DNA from: Burkholderiaceae bacterium
GTDB lineage: Bacteria; Pseudomonadota; Gammaproteobacteria; Burkholderiales; Burkholderiaceae_B
DNA length: 64,000 nt
Reading direction: 5' to 3'
NCBI GenBank assembly: GCA_004322135.1
Contig: SCSG01000013.1
Span: 62,001-126,000 of the forward strand
Part shown: piece after piece, positions 19,777-29,345 of the stretch
How the letters are laid out: every line of letters begins with the position of its first letter
Numbering within the stretch: the stretch's first letter is position 1
Translations under genes and position numbers: made by a program
Notes under the pieces: model-generated
The model's input: the letters and a program-made list of their open reading frames with translations, nothing else
Databases searched by the model: none
What the model was told of the DNA's origin: nothing

Positions 19777-20925
19777 ATGACGCATGAAGCCGGCTCACGA
19801 CTCATGAGAAACTCCAGCACAGGCTTTGACATTTTCTGCCGAGTCGTCGACAACTACGGCGACATAGGCGTTTGCTGGCGACTTGCGCGCCTGCTCGAGC
19901 AACTGAATCCCGGCGCCACGATACGTCTGCGGGTAGATAACCTGCAAGCCCTCGCCCGCATAGAACCCACCATCGACCCGGCGCTGCGCGAGCAAACGAA
20001 ATGTGGGGTGGCCGTCACCCTCTGGACGGAAAACACCCTCGACGCAACGCCCCAGGATGTCGTGATCGAAGCATTCGCCTGCGACCTTCCACAGCAATTT
20101 ATTGCACGCATGATCAAACGCGACAGCCTTTGCATCAACCTGGAATATCTCAGCGCGGAGAAATGGGTGGAAGGGTGTCACGGCTTGCCATCACCCGGAC
20201 AAAACGGCCTGAGAAAGTATTTCTTCTTTCCGGGTTTTACGACCGCAACAGGGGGCCTGTTGCGCGAACCCGACCTGCTGAAGGCACGGGACTCGTGGCT
20301 CGCCCAGCCTGACTCCAGGTGGCGCCTGCTGGAGGAAATCGGCATGGGGCAACCACTGATCGACGGGCTGCGTTCGGGATGGCGACAGGTTTACCTTTTC
20401 TGCTACCCAAGCGCGCCGGCCGACGATCTGATCCACGCGCTGGACGTCCAGGACACACCCACCGTACTGATCGTGCCTTCTGGTGTCTACCCATCGTTAC
20501 GCGACAGGTCCACAGGGAAGGTACACGTTTTTGAAGCCCCCTTTGTATCACAAGAGGACTTTGACCACCTGCTGTGGTGCAGCGACCTGAACTTCGTCCG
20601 CGGCGAAGACTCCCTGGTTCGGGCCATTTGGGCCGGCAGACCTTTTGTATGGCAAATATACCCTCAGGAGCACGACGCCCATCTGGCCAAGCTAAGTGCC
20701 TGGCTCGAGCTTTCGCGTTTTTCCGCACCCGTCACGCAACTACTGCAGGCGTGGAACTCAGCCACTCCCACTCTTGCCTTGCGTGAACTGCGCGTGGCCC
20801 TGACCCCGGCCGTCATGGACGAATGGCGCGAGCGCGCGGCATATCGGTGCGAAGAACTGTCCTCCCGGTGCGACCTGGCTCAGAACCTGGTCGACTTCTG
20901 CGCCAAGAATCGGCGAAAAGAGTAA
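19777..20925 (+). CDS. earP: EF-P arginine rhamnosyltransferase EarP
   Basis: 382-residue inverting GT-B glycosyltransferase (formerly DUF2331). The N-terminal FCRVVDNYGDIGVCWRLAR is the EarP fingerprint and includes the catalytic Asp region DNYGD. The C-terminal nucleotide-sugar part includes FVRGEDSLVRAIWAGRPFVW, with the Glu and Asp that bind dTDP-rhamnose. It transfers rhamnose from dTDP-L-rhamnose to Arg32 of EF-P, whose gene follows 81 bp downstream. ATG 19804 is an alternative start nine codons in. Confidence 0.95.
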   Translation: MTHEAGSRLMRNSSTGFDIFCRVVDNYGDIGVCWRLARLLEQLNPGATIRLRVDNLQALARIEPTIDPALREQTKCGVAVTLWTENTLDATPQDVVIEAFACDLPQQFIARMIKRDSLCINLEYLSAEKWVEGCHGLPSPGQNGLRKYFFFPGFTTATGGLLREPDLLKARDSWLAQPDSRWRLLEEIGMGQPLIDGLRSGWRQVYLFCYPSAPADDLIHALDVQDTPTVLIVPSGVYPSLRDRSTGKVHVFEAPFVSQEDFDHLLWCSDLNFVRGEDSLVRAIWAGRPFVWQIYPQEHDAHLAKLSAWLELSRFSAPVTQLLQAWNSATPTLALRELRVALTPAVMDEWRERAAYRCEELSSRCDLAQNLVDFCAKNRRKE

Positions 20926-21006
20926 AATTGTCGGTTTTAGAAGTTCACGCTACAGCCCACAGAGCTCTTTTGCTGGGCGCCAAAACTTTCCGGAGTCGTT
21001 TCAAAG

Positions 21007-21564
21007 ATGAAAACAGCACAAGAATTGCGTGTTGGCAATGTCGTTATGGTCGGCAACGATCCGCTGGTCGTTCTGAAAGCCGAATACAACAAATCAGGCC
21101 GCAACTCCGCCGTTGTCAAACTCAAATTCAAGAACCTGCTCACCTCGTCAGGCAGCGAGCTGGTCTACAAGGCGGATGAAAAATTCGAACTGGTTGTGCT
21201 TGAGCAAAAGGAATGCACGTATTCGTACTTTGCCGACCCCATGTACGTCTTCATGGACGAAGAATACAACCAGTACGAAGTCGAAGCCGAAAGCATGGGC
21301 GACACGCTAGACTATCTGGAAGAAAACATGACCGTGGAAGTCGTGTTCTACGAAGGTCGTGCCATCTCGGTAGAGCTGCCTACTATTATCGTGCGCGAAA
21401 TCATTTACACCGAGCCGGCCGTCAAGGGCGACACTTCAGGCAAGGTGCTCAAGCCGGCCAAGATCAACACGGGTAAAGCCATCAACGTCCCGCTGTTCTG
21501 CAATATTGGCGACAAGATCGAAATCGACACACGCACCAACGAGTACCGCAGCCGAGTCATGTAA
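21007..21564 (+). CDS. efp: Translation elongation factor P
   Basis: 185 residues, standard EF-P length with three beta-barrel domains. The tip of domain I reads YNKSGRNSA, placing Arg at position 32, the residue rhamnosylated by EarP in this subfamily, rather than the Lys modified by EpmA. The protein relieves ribosome stalling at polyproline. The pairing with earP upstream fits. It is convergent with the DUF1178 gene, with 26 bp between them. Confidence 0.98.
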   Translation: MKTAQELRVGNVVMVGNDPLVVLKAEYNKSGRNSAVVKLKFKNLLTSSGSELVYKADEKFELVVLEQKECTYSYFADPMYVFMDEEYNQYEVEAESMGDTLDYLEENMTVEVVFYEGRAISVELPTIIVREIIYTEPAVKGDTSGKVLKPAKINTGKAINVPLFCNIGDKIEIDTRTNEYRSRVM

Positions 21565-21590
21565 ACGCGGTGCCCCCGCGCCACGGCCTG

Positions 21591-22088
21591 CTATTGCAGA
21601 CGATCGTCGTCCAGATAATCGGGTATGGGCAGGACGGCTATCCCGTCGCGCGCCAGCGACTCCTGTTCTTGTGGCGTAGCCACACCGCGAATGGCGCGCT
21701 CCTCGATTTCACCTTCGTGCATACGCCGGGCCTCCTGGACGAAATCACTGCCCACATCTTCGGTGTTGCGTACGAGCTCACGCATGTGTCGCATCAGCTG
21801 GGCCTGCAATTGCGCAAGCTGTCCGGTGCCGGGTGCCGCCACGGGATACGTCTTGCCGGAGGACGCGTTGCCCTGTCCGGCCTCGCTGTGATCGGCGTGA
21901 CTGGCTGCCTTGCCACGCCCCATATTCAGGCGCGGCGCAGAAAGCTTGCGGCTGATCTGGCTGCTCTCGCATACGGGGCAGCTTAGAAGGCCCTGCGCCT
22001 GCTGGGCTTCATAATTTTCAGACGAAGTGAACCAGCCCTCGAATACGTGGCCGAATTCACACTGAAGGTCGAATACTTTTAATGACAT
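21591..22088 (-). CDS. DUF1178-family zinc-ribbon-like protein
   Basis: 165 residues. The N-terminus KVFDLQCEFGHVFEGWF with the following CPVC forms a C-x-x-H-x-F plus C-x-x-C zinc-ribbon pattern, typical of DUF1178. The middle is low-complexity, and the C-terminus carries LARDGIAVLPIPD. The function of the family is unknown. The start at 22088 was chosen because family members begin at MxxKVFDL; the ORF runs 30 codons further without support. Confidence 0.85.
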   Translation of the reverse strand: MSLKVFDLQCEFGHVFEGWFTSSENYEAQQAQGLLSCPVCESSQISRKLSAPRLNMGRGKAASHADHSEAGQGNASSGKTYPVAAPGTGQLAQLQAQLMRHMRELVRNTEDVGSDFVQEARRMHEGEIEERAIRGVATPQEQESLARDGIAVLPIPDYLDDDRLQ

Positions 22089-22174
22089 AGCTACAACTTT
22101 GGGGCGCCAGCCTAAAAAACAAGGCCTGATGAATGAATTATAGGCGCAAGGCATGCGTCCAACACGCCGCAGCG

Positions 22175-23914
22175 TCATAAACGCGGCACGGCGGCCAGCA
22201 GGCGTTGCGTTTGTACATGCTTGGGAGACATCAGGACGGCTTTCGTGGTACCTATTTCCACAATTCGCCCTTCGTGCATTACCGCGATGCGATCCGACAA
22301 ATACTCCACCACGCCAAAATTATGCGTGATGAACAAGTACCCGATGTTCAATTCAAGCTGCAGCGCCTTGAGCAATTCCAGAATCTGTGCCTGAACGGAA
22401 ACATCAAGTGCGGAAGTGGGCTCGTCACATACCAGTACTTTGGGCTGGACGGACAATGCCCTGGCAATCGCAATACGCTGCCTTTGCCCACCCGAAAACT
22501 CGTGAGGGTAGCGCCGTACGGTGTCGGACGGCAGCCCGACCCTATCCAGCAACTGCGCCATGCGCAATTGGCGATCGGCACGCGACAAATCCGAACGCAG
22601 CGCGGCTACGCCCTCGTCGAGGATCTCACCCACCAGCATGCGGGGGTTCAAGGACGCGTAGGGATCCTGAAATATTATCTGCAACGACCTGCGCAGGCGC
22701 TTCAGGGTCGCGGCATTCGCCGTCAGGACAGGGTCTCCCGCCAGCTCGACCTGCCCACCAACTGTAGCCGCTTTACCCAGAAGACGCAGCAAGGCCTTCG
22801 CGGTAGTTGTCTTGCCACAACCCGATTCGCCCAGCAAAGCCAGAGTCTCACCAGGCGCAAGCTCGAACGACACATCCCTGACTACCGGCACGGACGCGTC
22901 GGGCCGCCTCAACAGCCCGCCCCGACGCGCATACGTCACCGTCAGGTTCCGGACGGCGAGCATGGAACCGTGCGCGCCAGCGGCATGGCCGTCTGTCGTG
23001 AACGAGGCAGGCGCCGACGCCGCTGAACCATGGCCTGCGCCTGCCTTGTGCGGCAATTGTTCGCCCGGCCGGAGCAAAGATTGGCCGCGTTTGGAAAACG
23101 TCGGAATCGCGGCCAGGAGCTCACGGGCATAGGGATGGTCGGGAGCACGAAAAAAAGTGGGCGCGTCCACGGTCAGAAGAATTTTCCCGTCACGCATCAG
23201 CGCCACATAATCCGCCACGTGTCTGACTACCGTCAGGTCGTGGGTAATAAGCAATATAGCCAGCCCCATCTCGCGCTGGATATCGGCAAGAAGCTGCAGT
23301 ATCTGAGCCTGGACCGTGACATCCAGAGCTGTCGTCGGCTCGTCCGCGATCAGTAGTCGCGGCTGCGCGGCCAGGGCAATGGCAATCATCACCCTTTGCT
23401 TTTGCCCACCTGAAAACTGGAACGGGTAGTCGTTGAAGCGCCGCTCGGGTGAGGGAATGCCAACACGCCTGAGCCAGTCGATACCGCGCCGCACCGCCTC
23501 GGCGCGGTCAAGATCCGTGTGGGTGTGCAGCACCTCCAGGATCTGCTGCCCGACCGTCATGACCGGATTCAGGCTGGTAGACGGCTCCTGGAAAATAATG
23601 CCGATCTGCCCGCCGCGCACCGCACGCATACGCGATTCGGGCAAGCGGTTCAAATCGACCTGCCCCAGCGTGACCGAGCCTGCGCCAATTTGCGCCGCTT
23701 CGGGAAGCAGGCGCAGCAACGCCAGCGCCGTCAGGCTCTTCCCACAACCCGACTCGCCCACCAGGGCAAACGTCTGGCCGCGTTGAACGACAAGATCCAG
23801 CGCGCTCACAGCCTCCTTTACGCCAGTTTCTCCTGCAATCCGCACCGACAGTCCCCGCACCGACAACACCGACGTATCGCTTGCGTCACGCATCTTGTCC
23901 CATACCCGGTTCAT
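22175..23914 (-). CDS. Peptide ABC transporter, fused dual ATPase (YejF-like)
   Basis: 579 residues with two complete ABC ATPase domains in one chain. Domain 1 has Walker [11 protein letters not shown], signature FSGGQKQR and Walker [13 protein letters not shown]. Domain 2 has [18 protein letters not shown] and [12 protein letters not shown]. This arrangement is that of YejF, the energy unit of a dipeptide/oligopeptide (microcin C) importer. The start overlaps the YejE-like stop as ATGA, so it is translationally coupled; the ORF's upstream 55 codons are unsupported. It is the last gene of a four-gene SBP-permease-permease-ATPase operon. Confidence 0.93.
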   Translation of the reverse strand: MNRVWDKMRDASDTSVLSVRGLSVRIAGETGVKEAVSALDLVVQRGQTFALVGESGCGKSLTALALLRLLPEAAQIGAGSVTLGQVDLNRLPESRMRAVRGGQIGIIFQEPSTSLNPVMTVGQQILEVLHTHTDLDRAEAVRRGIDWLRRVGIPSPERRFNDYPFQFSGGQKQRVMIAIALAAQPRLLIADEPTTALDVTVQAQILQLLADIQREMGLAILLITHDLTVVRHVADYVALMRDGKILLTVDAPTFFRAPDHPYARELLAAIPTFSKRGQSLLRPGEQLPHKAGAGHGSAASAPASFTTDGHAAGAHGSMLAVRNLTVTYARRGGLLRRPDASVPVVRDVSFELAPGETLALLGESGCGKTTTAKALLRLLGKAATVGGQVELAGDPVLTANAATLKRLRRSLQIIFQDPYASLNPRMLVGEILDEGVAALRSDLSRADRQLRMAQLLDRVGLPSDTVRRYPHEFSGGQRQRIAIARALSVQPKVLVCDEPTSALDVSVQAQILELLKALQLELNIGYLFITHNFGVVEYLSDRIAVMHEGRIVEIGTTKAVLMSPKHVQTQRLLAAVPRL

Positions 23915-25371
23915 AGGCCGCCCCGTTGACGTACCCGCCGCAACTTCCCGCGCCGGCCGATACGGCGCGTCCGGAATACCTGCGCACGCGGATCGAACGC
24001 ATCCTGCACCGCATCGGCCAAAATATTGGCGCACAGCACGAGCGCCAGCAAAAACATGAAGGCGGTCAGCAAATTCCACCAGATCATGGGATCGCGTGAC
24101 ATTTCAAGGCGCGATGCGTCGATCATGGTGCCGTACGACGGCGTGCTGGGATCCACGCCTATCCCCAAATAAGAGAGCACGGCCTCGTAAAGCACCAGCC
24201 CCGAGAACTCAAGCACCATGGTAATGACAATGATATGCATGACATTGGGCAGAATGTGCCGCCGCATGATGCGCCACGGCCCCAGTCCGAACGCCCTGGC
24301 CGCCTGCACATATTCCATTTCGCGCAGCTTCATCGTCTCGGCCCGCAGCAACCGGCACAGGCCCGCCCATCCCGTCAGCCCAAGAATCAGGCACAACACG
24401 AAGAGCCTCAGGTCCGCGCGCGTTGCCACCGTGGTAAACAGACTGGCGTTGTTGTCGATATAGACTTGCATCATCAGCACGCACGCCGCAATCAGCAAGA
24501 CGCCGGGAATGGATGTCATCGTGGTGTAAACGTATTGAATGACGTCATCCACCCAGCCGCGAAAGTAGCCGGCCGCAATGCCAAAAAACAGTGCTGGAGG
24601 CAACATGGCCAGAACGGTAAGCGTGCCAATGACCAAGGCTGTGCGCACGCTCTTCAACCCTTGCCGCAGAACGTCGTTTCCCGTACGGTCCGTGCCCAGC
24701 ACGTGATAGTCCAGGCTCAACGCTATCACCACACCCACCAGCACCGCCAGAATAACGAAGGTGACCCACATGGCGCGCCACGGCACTTGTGCACCCCCAT
24801 CAACCCGTGATGACGATGCCTCTTGCTCATGACGCTCACGCCACCTGCCCGCCAGCAGCATGAGGGCGCCAACGGCCAGACCAACCGCAACGCCCGCCGC
24901 CACACCCAGCAATGTGCGCCGGACCAAGTCAACATGCCAGTCCGCATCACTTCGAAGCTGGGTACCCGCATGCTTGAGGCGCGGAAAATCCCGTACGGCA
25001 ACGCCGTCGATCAATTCAGTCTCTTTGGTGAACTGCCTTATGGCCAACGGCGCGGAATACGTCGTCTCGGCCCTCGCCATCTGCGTTGCCGACAATACGT
25101 CGTCCAGCACCGAGCGCAACGTTGGCGAATACGCCGCCGACTGACCCGGAACCGACGGTAGAAGAGGCTGATAATGAACCGAATCAAGCACGCCGATCAG
25201 CACAAAAAAGCCCAGCACCATGACCGAACACATGGCCGACGGACGATGGCCAACCTTGGCCCATGTGGCGCGCAACGTCACATTGCGCCGCACCTTGAAC
25301 CCATAGATCAGCACTCCCGCAACCAGGCAGAAGATAAAAACATCGGTCCACAGGAAGACGAATTTTGGCAT
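23911..25371 (-). CDS. Peptide ABC transporter permease, YejE-like, with large periplasmic insert
   Basis: 486 residues, clearly longer than the usual 340-residue YejE. Two N-terminal hydrophobic segments frame a roughly 100-residue polar stretch (about residues 70-160) before the conserved core. The core holds the DppC/OppC pattern with VLGTDRTGNDVLRQGL and the EAA loop AARAFGLGPWRIMRRHILPN that contacts the ATPase. It lies 4 bp after the YejB-like gene and overlaps the ATPase start. It would form the inner-membrane channel with YejB. Confidence 0.9.
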   Translation of the reverse strand: MPKFVFLWTDVFIFCLVAGVLIYGFKVRRNVTLRATWAKVGHRPSAMCSVMVLGFFVLIGVLDSVHYQPLLPSVPGQSAAYSPTLRSVLDDVLSATQMARAETTYSAPLAIRQFTKETELIDGVAVRDFPRLKHAGTQLRSDADWHVDLVRRTLLGVAAGVAVGLAVGALMLLAGRWRERHEQEASSSRVDGGAQVPWRAMWVTFVILAVLVGVVIALSLDYHVLGTDRTGNDVLRQGLKSVRTALVIGTLTVLAMLPPALFFGIAAGYFRGWVDDVIQYVYTTMTSIPGVLLIAACVLMMQVYIDNNASLFTTVATRADLRLFVLCLILGLTGWAGLCRLLRAETMKLREMEYVQAARAFGLGPWRIMRRHILPNVMHIIVITMVLEFSGLVLYEAVLSYLGIGVDPSTPSYGTMIDASRLEMSRDPMIWWNLLTAFMFLLALVLCANILADAVQDAFDPRAQVFRTRRIGRRGKLRRVRQRGGL

Positions 25372-25375
25372 GGGC

Positions 25376-26353
25376 TTACTCGAACCTTACCCTGGGGTCT
25401 GCCAGCGTATAAGAGATGTCTGCCAGAATGAGCCCCACGATATACAGGGCAGACCCCAGAAACACCATGGCCCTTACGATGGAAAAGTCCTGAGCATTGA
25501 TCGCGTCGATGGTATAGCTTCCCAGGCCCGGTATGCCGAAAAACGATTCGGAAATCAGGCTGCCCATGAACAGCAGCGGAATGGCCGATACCGTCCCAGT
25601 AAGTATCGGCAGCAAGGCATTGCGCAGAATATGCCGGAACAACACGACGCGCTCTGGCAGCCCCTTGGCCCGGGCCGTGCGCACATAGTCTTTGCCTGCC
25701 TCTTCCAGAAACAAAGTGCGGTAAAAGCGCGCCTGCCCGCCCAATCCGGAAAAAATGCCAACCAGTACGGGAAGTGCCAGAAAACGCACACTGTCCCACC
25801 CATCCACAAAACCCGAATAAGGCACCCAGCGTAGTACCTTGGCGAACAACCACTGTCCCGCAATAATGTAAAAAAGGCTTGAGATCGACAGCAACACGAC
25901 GCACAGCACCACCCCGTAAAAATCAAGGGGCGTCCCCTTGAAGAACACCAGCAGCAAGGCAAACACCAGGCAGGCGAATAATCCCAAGGCAAACGTGGGT
26001 AGCGCCAGCGCGAGGCTTGGCCCCATGCGCTGCGCGATTTCGTGACCAATATCCCGCCCGCCGTCGGAAAAACCAAAATCGAATCTCAGCAAAGGCAGCG
26101 ACCGCGCGTAGAACACCGTATCCGTAAAGGCATCAACGCCCTTGGCCTCAGAATTGAAAAAAAGTGGCTTGTCATAACCGCGCTCCACCTTCCATTTCTC
26201 GATCGCGTCCGCGCTGACACGTTGCCCACCGATGGCCAGGCGCGCCATGTCGTCGGGCGTGTTCACAGCAAAGAACAACACAAAGGTCAGCAGATTCACG
26301 CCGATCAGGATAAACACGCCATATACCAGGCGCCGCACAATATACGCCGTCAT
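25376..26353 (-). CDS. Peptide ABC transporter permease, YejB-like
   Basis: 325 residues with six predicted membrane helices. It starts MTAYIVRRLVYGVFIL, a typical DppB/YejB first helix, which is why I chose ATG 26353 over the ORF start at 26449. The EAA loop reads ARAKGLPERVVLFRHILRN and docks the ATPase. It pairs with the YejE-like permease 4 bp downstream and follows the binding protein with a 67-bp gap. Confidence 0.9.
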   Translation of the reverse strand: MTAYIVRRLVYGVFILIGVNLLTFVLFFAVNTPDDMARLAIGGQRVSADAIEKWKVERGYDKPLFFNSEAKGVDAFTDTVFYARSLPLLRFDFGFSDGGRDIGHEIAQRMGPSLALALPTFALGLFACLVFALLLVFFKGTPLDFYGVVLCVVLLSISSLFYIIAGQWLFAKVLRWVPYSGFVDGWDSVRFLALPVLVGIFSGLGGQARFYRTLFLEEAGKDYVRTARAKGLPERVVLFRHILRNALLPILTGTVSAIPLLFMGSLISESFFGIPGLGSYTIDAINAQDFSIVRAMVFLGSALYIVGLILADISYTLADPRVRFE

Positions 26354-26420
26354 GGTCGACCCACAGCGAAGCGCCTGCGCACGCACAAAGCGGCAAAGCA
26401 TCCTCGTATGAACCAAGCCA

Positions 26421-28634
26421 TCATGACGACTCCCCCGACCGACGATCATCCAGCGCGGTACGACTTTCCCGACGCCTTACAACCCGATAGGCGGGATAGA
26501 TGCCCACGAGCACCAGTGCCACCAGCAACCACACAGGCCATAGGACCGGACGATTCCACTGTGCGATGCTTCTGGCCCTGAGCGCGGTGTCTATACGGTA
26601 ATACTGCAGCGTGTTGCGCACCATCTGGGTCGGCTTGGCGTTGCGCACCCACTGCTGATAGGCCCCACCGGATTTGGGAAAATACCCGAACATCCATGGC
26701 ATGTCAGTTTGAACAATGGCCACCATCTGATGAATGATCTTGTTCTTTTCGGGGCCATCATCCAGATAACGCATTTGTTCAAACAGGCGGTCAAACTCGG
26801 GGTTTTCGTAGTTGGCGGCGTTCTCGCCACCCTTTCGGGCCTTGGAATTGGGGCCGTACAGCAAGAACAGAAAGTTCTCCGCATCGGGATAATCCGCCAC
26901 CCACCCCCACATGAACATCTGCGTACTGCCGCGACTCATCTTGTCCTGGAAGCGGTTGTAGTCGGTCGCACGCACCTCGAGTTCCACATTCAGGGCGCGC
27001 AACTGCCGGCGCATCCAGTCCAGCGTGGCGTTCGATCCCAGCCCGCCGGCCGAATCGAAATGCAGGATCAAAGGCGCGCCCGTTGCGGCATCACGGCCGT
27101 TCGGATAACCGGCCTGCGCCAGCAGGCGTCTGGCCTCATCCAGGGAGCGACGCTGCGCGTGCCCATCCCGATACACATAAACACTTTTATCCAGACCCGC
27201 CGGCAATTCCTGATACCCGGGCACACCCGGCGGAATCGGCCCCTGTGCAACCTGGGCCTGGTCATTCTGAAAAATGGACACGTACTGCTCCCAATTGAAA
27301 GCAATACTCAGGGCCTGCCGCAGTTTACGATTCTTCTCTTGCTGAGCCGGTGTATCGCCACGGCCTACCACCGGATCAAGCCAATTGAAGCCAAGGTAAT
27401 AAATCTGCGCCTCGGTGGAGGTAAGCAATTGCAGGCCGTGGTCCTTGTACAAGGCAGCCTTCTGCGCCGAATCCCCAGCCGCCACACGCAACGCCACGCC
27501 ATAGCCACCGCCATCGATCTCGGGGATGTCGTAATACCCCTGAAGGAATTTGCCCATCAAGGGCACGCTTTCCTTTTCCAGCGAAAACACAATGCGGTCA
27601 ATGAATGGCGTAAGCTTGCCACAGTCCGCAAGCAATCCCGCCGCCTTGTCGCCCGGCGCACCTTTGCACGGATAGGGCTCTCCGCGAAAGTTCGGATTTC
27701 TGGCCAACACGTGACGACGATTCGGAATAGACTCCACAAGCATGTATGGGCCGGTACCCACCGGCCACGTATTGAGCGAAAGGTCATGCTCGGCCATGCC
27801 CGGCTGCGTGTAAAAGCGATCGGCTTCCCAGGGCACGGGCGCCGTGAAGGTCATGGCCAACCAATACTTGAATTGCGGATATTTACCCTTGACCTTGATG
27901 CGCAACGTATGGGCATCGAGTGCTTGCACACCATCAAACGCGTACTGGCGCAAGTCCAGCCACGCCCCTTTACCGACCTTGTTGCTGGCATCCTTGAGAC
28001 GCTGAGCGTACTCGCGCATGCCCACGATATGTTCGGCCAGGACGGAAAATGCGGGCGACACGACGCGCGGACTCGCCAGACGCCGGAATGCGTAGACGTA
28101 ATCGCCCGCTGTCAGTTCGCGCGTGCCTGTCGCGTGAAAGTCCGTGATGGAAAACTTATTGTCGAGTTCATGCGCAGCGAGCGGCCAGTAGCGATAATGC
28201 CCGGCTGCATCACGCGCAAACGCCGGATGCGGCTGGAACAACACACCTTTCTTGATAGGAATGTCATAAACGCTCAGGGCCACCTGCTGGCCCGGCACAT
28301 CGTCAGGCAAACGGTTGCCCTTCGCATCGTAATACGCGGGCAACGCCACCGCCTGCGCAACCTTGGGCACAAGCTTGTATGGGCGCTCCAGATAGGCGTA
28401 CTGGTACAGCGGTTCGTAAATCGAATACGTGAAAGGCGTTTCATCAGCCGAATAAGAACTGGCCGGATCCAGGTACTTGGGCGAGCGCTGGGCAAACGCC
28501 GTATACAGCACATTGCGGCTTTCCGCCCCGCTGTCGTAGGGACTGTTGACAGCATCCACTGTACAGCCGCAAACAAGCAGCGCGAAACACAGGCCGCCCG
28601 CCAGCGCCCTGCCATACCGCCACAAAGTCAGCAT
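26421..28634 (-). CDS. Family 5 peptide-binding lipoprotein with C-terminal membrane anchor
   Basis: 737 residues, an SBP_bac_5 (DppA/OppA-like) extracellular binding protein, longer than usual. The N-terminus ends in LLVCGC, a lipobox-like site. The body has typical family features such as ITDFHATGTRELTAGDYVYAFRRL and NTWPVGTGPYML. Near the C-terminus, VLWPVWLLVALVLVGIYP is a clear membrane helix followed by a basic tail, not normally found in this family. ATG 28634 was chosen because AAAGGG precedes it. The stop of the upstream nuclease gene overlaps by 7 bp. It delivers peptides to the permease pair encoded downstream. Confidence 0.88.
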   Translation of the reverse strand: MLTLWRYGRALAGGLCFALLVCGCTVDAVNSPYDSGAESRNVLYTAFAQRSPKYLDPASSYSADETPFTYSIYEPLYQYAYLERPYKLVPKVAQAVALPAYYDAKGNRLPDDVPGQQVALSVYDIPIKKGVLFQPHPAFARDAAGHYRYWPLAAHELDNKFSITDFHATGTRELTAGDYVYAFRRLASPRVVSPAFSVLAEHIVGMREYAQRLKDASNKVGKGAWLDLRQYAFDGVQALDAHTLRIKVKGKYPQFKYWLAMTFTAPVPWEADRFYTQPGMAEHDLSLNTWPVGTGPYMLVESIPNRRHVLARNPNFRGEPYPCKGAPGDKAAGLLADCGKLTPFIDRIVFSLEKESVPLMGKFLQGYYDIPEIDGGGYGVALRVAAGDSAQKAALYKDHGLQLLTSTEAQIYYLGFNWLDPVVGRGDTPAQQEKNRKLRQALSIAFNWEQYVSIFQNDQAQVAQGPIPPGVPGYQELPAGLDKSVYVYRDGHAQRRSLDEARRLLAQAGYPNGRDAATGAPLILHFDSAGGLGSNATLDWMRRQLRALNVELEVRATDYNRFQDKMSRGSTQMFMWGWVADYPDAENFLFLLYGPNSKARKGGENAANYENPEFDRLFEQMRYLDDGPEKNKIIHQMVAIVQTDMPWMFGYFPKSGGAYQQWVRNAKPTQMVRNTLQYYRIDTALRARSIAQWNRPVLWPVWLLVALVLVGIYPAYRVVRRRESRTALDDRRSGESS

Positions 28635-29251
28635 CGGCCCTTTCGCCAGCAATCGTAGCGCCACGCCCAGGGCTTGACCGGATCGGGATCACGCCACAAG
28701 CCCAGCCTGGCTTGCCTGGCCTTTTCCTCCAGCCGGGGGAGTTTCGGATCCCGCATGAACTTGCCACGCCCTTCCATATTGGCCCAGGCCATACCTGATT
28801 CAACCTGACGTTCGCTGGCGGTTGTGCCATCCGGCAGCGGAACGTCACAGACATCACGGCCATAATGATCCTTTTCATAGCAGACCAGCGCCAGCGTTTT
28901 ACCCGCAATCAAATTGGCCAGAGCCTTGGTGGACACCCGCCCCATGGGTTGCCCGGGGCGCTTGCTGCCCTTGGACGTCTCCGGTGCATCGATGCTGGCC
29001 ATACGAACGCGAACCTCGCGGCCATCAGAGAGCAACGTGAATGTGTCGCCGTCGATGACACGTACGACCTTGCCGCGCAACGGGTACGTTTCGGCATGGC
29101 TGCGCGCCAAGGGGTTAGCTTCGGGATGCTCGTACGCCAAGGCCACCCCGGAACCGGAGAACGCCAGCACGACCAAAAGCGCATGAACGCCATGACGACA
29201 CGCCAGCCTCAACAGCCCAAAACGCAGAAATAACAGAATTTGCAGCAACAC
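28628..29251 (-). CDS. Secreted thermonuclease (SNase-like)
   Basis: 207 residues. A hydrophobic leader ending VALAYE suggests export, preceded by a longer N-terminal segment. The SNase core follows: VVRVIDGDTF, RMASIDAPET with the catalytic Glu, and DHYGRDVC with the second Arg. Family members cut DNA and RNA with Ca2+. It overlaps the start of the peptide-binding protein by 7 bp, so the two may be coupled, though a functional link is not evident. The exact start is uncertain because other codons lie within the leader. Confidence 0.85.
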   Translation of the reverse strand: MLLQILLFLRFGLLRLACRHGVHALLVVLAFSGSGVALAYEHPEANPLARSHAETYPLRGKVVRVIDGDTFTLLSDGREVRVRMASIDAPETSKGSKRPGQPMGRVSTKALANLIAGKTLALVCYEKDHYGRDVCDVPLPDGTTASERQVESGMAWANMEGRGKFMRDPKLPRLEEKARQARLGLWRDPDPVKPWAWRYDCWRKGRC

Positions 29252-29345
29252 CGTCGTTGGCTCCTTGATTCGCAGGCCGCGCTCACCACGCGCCAGCTTC
29301 CTGCCGATTATACGTAGCGGCCTTCACACAACATAGCCAATACAC

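Noticed and set aside
26709-28658. 649-residue + strand ORF opposite the peptide-binding protein gene
   Set aside because: A long antisense frame produced by codon bias. The - strand gene has full family motifs and operon context; the + frame has none.
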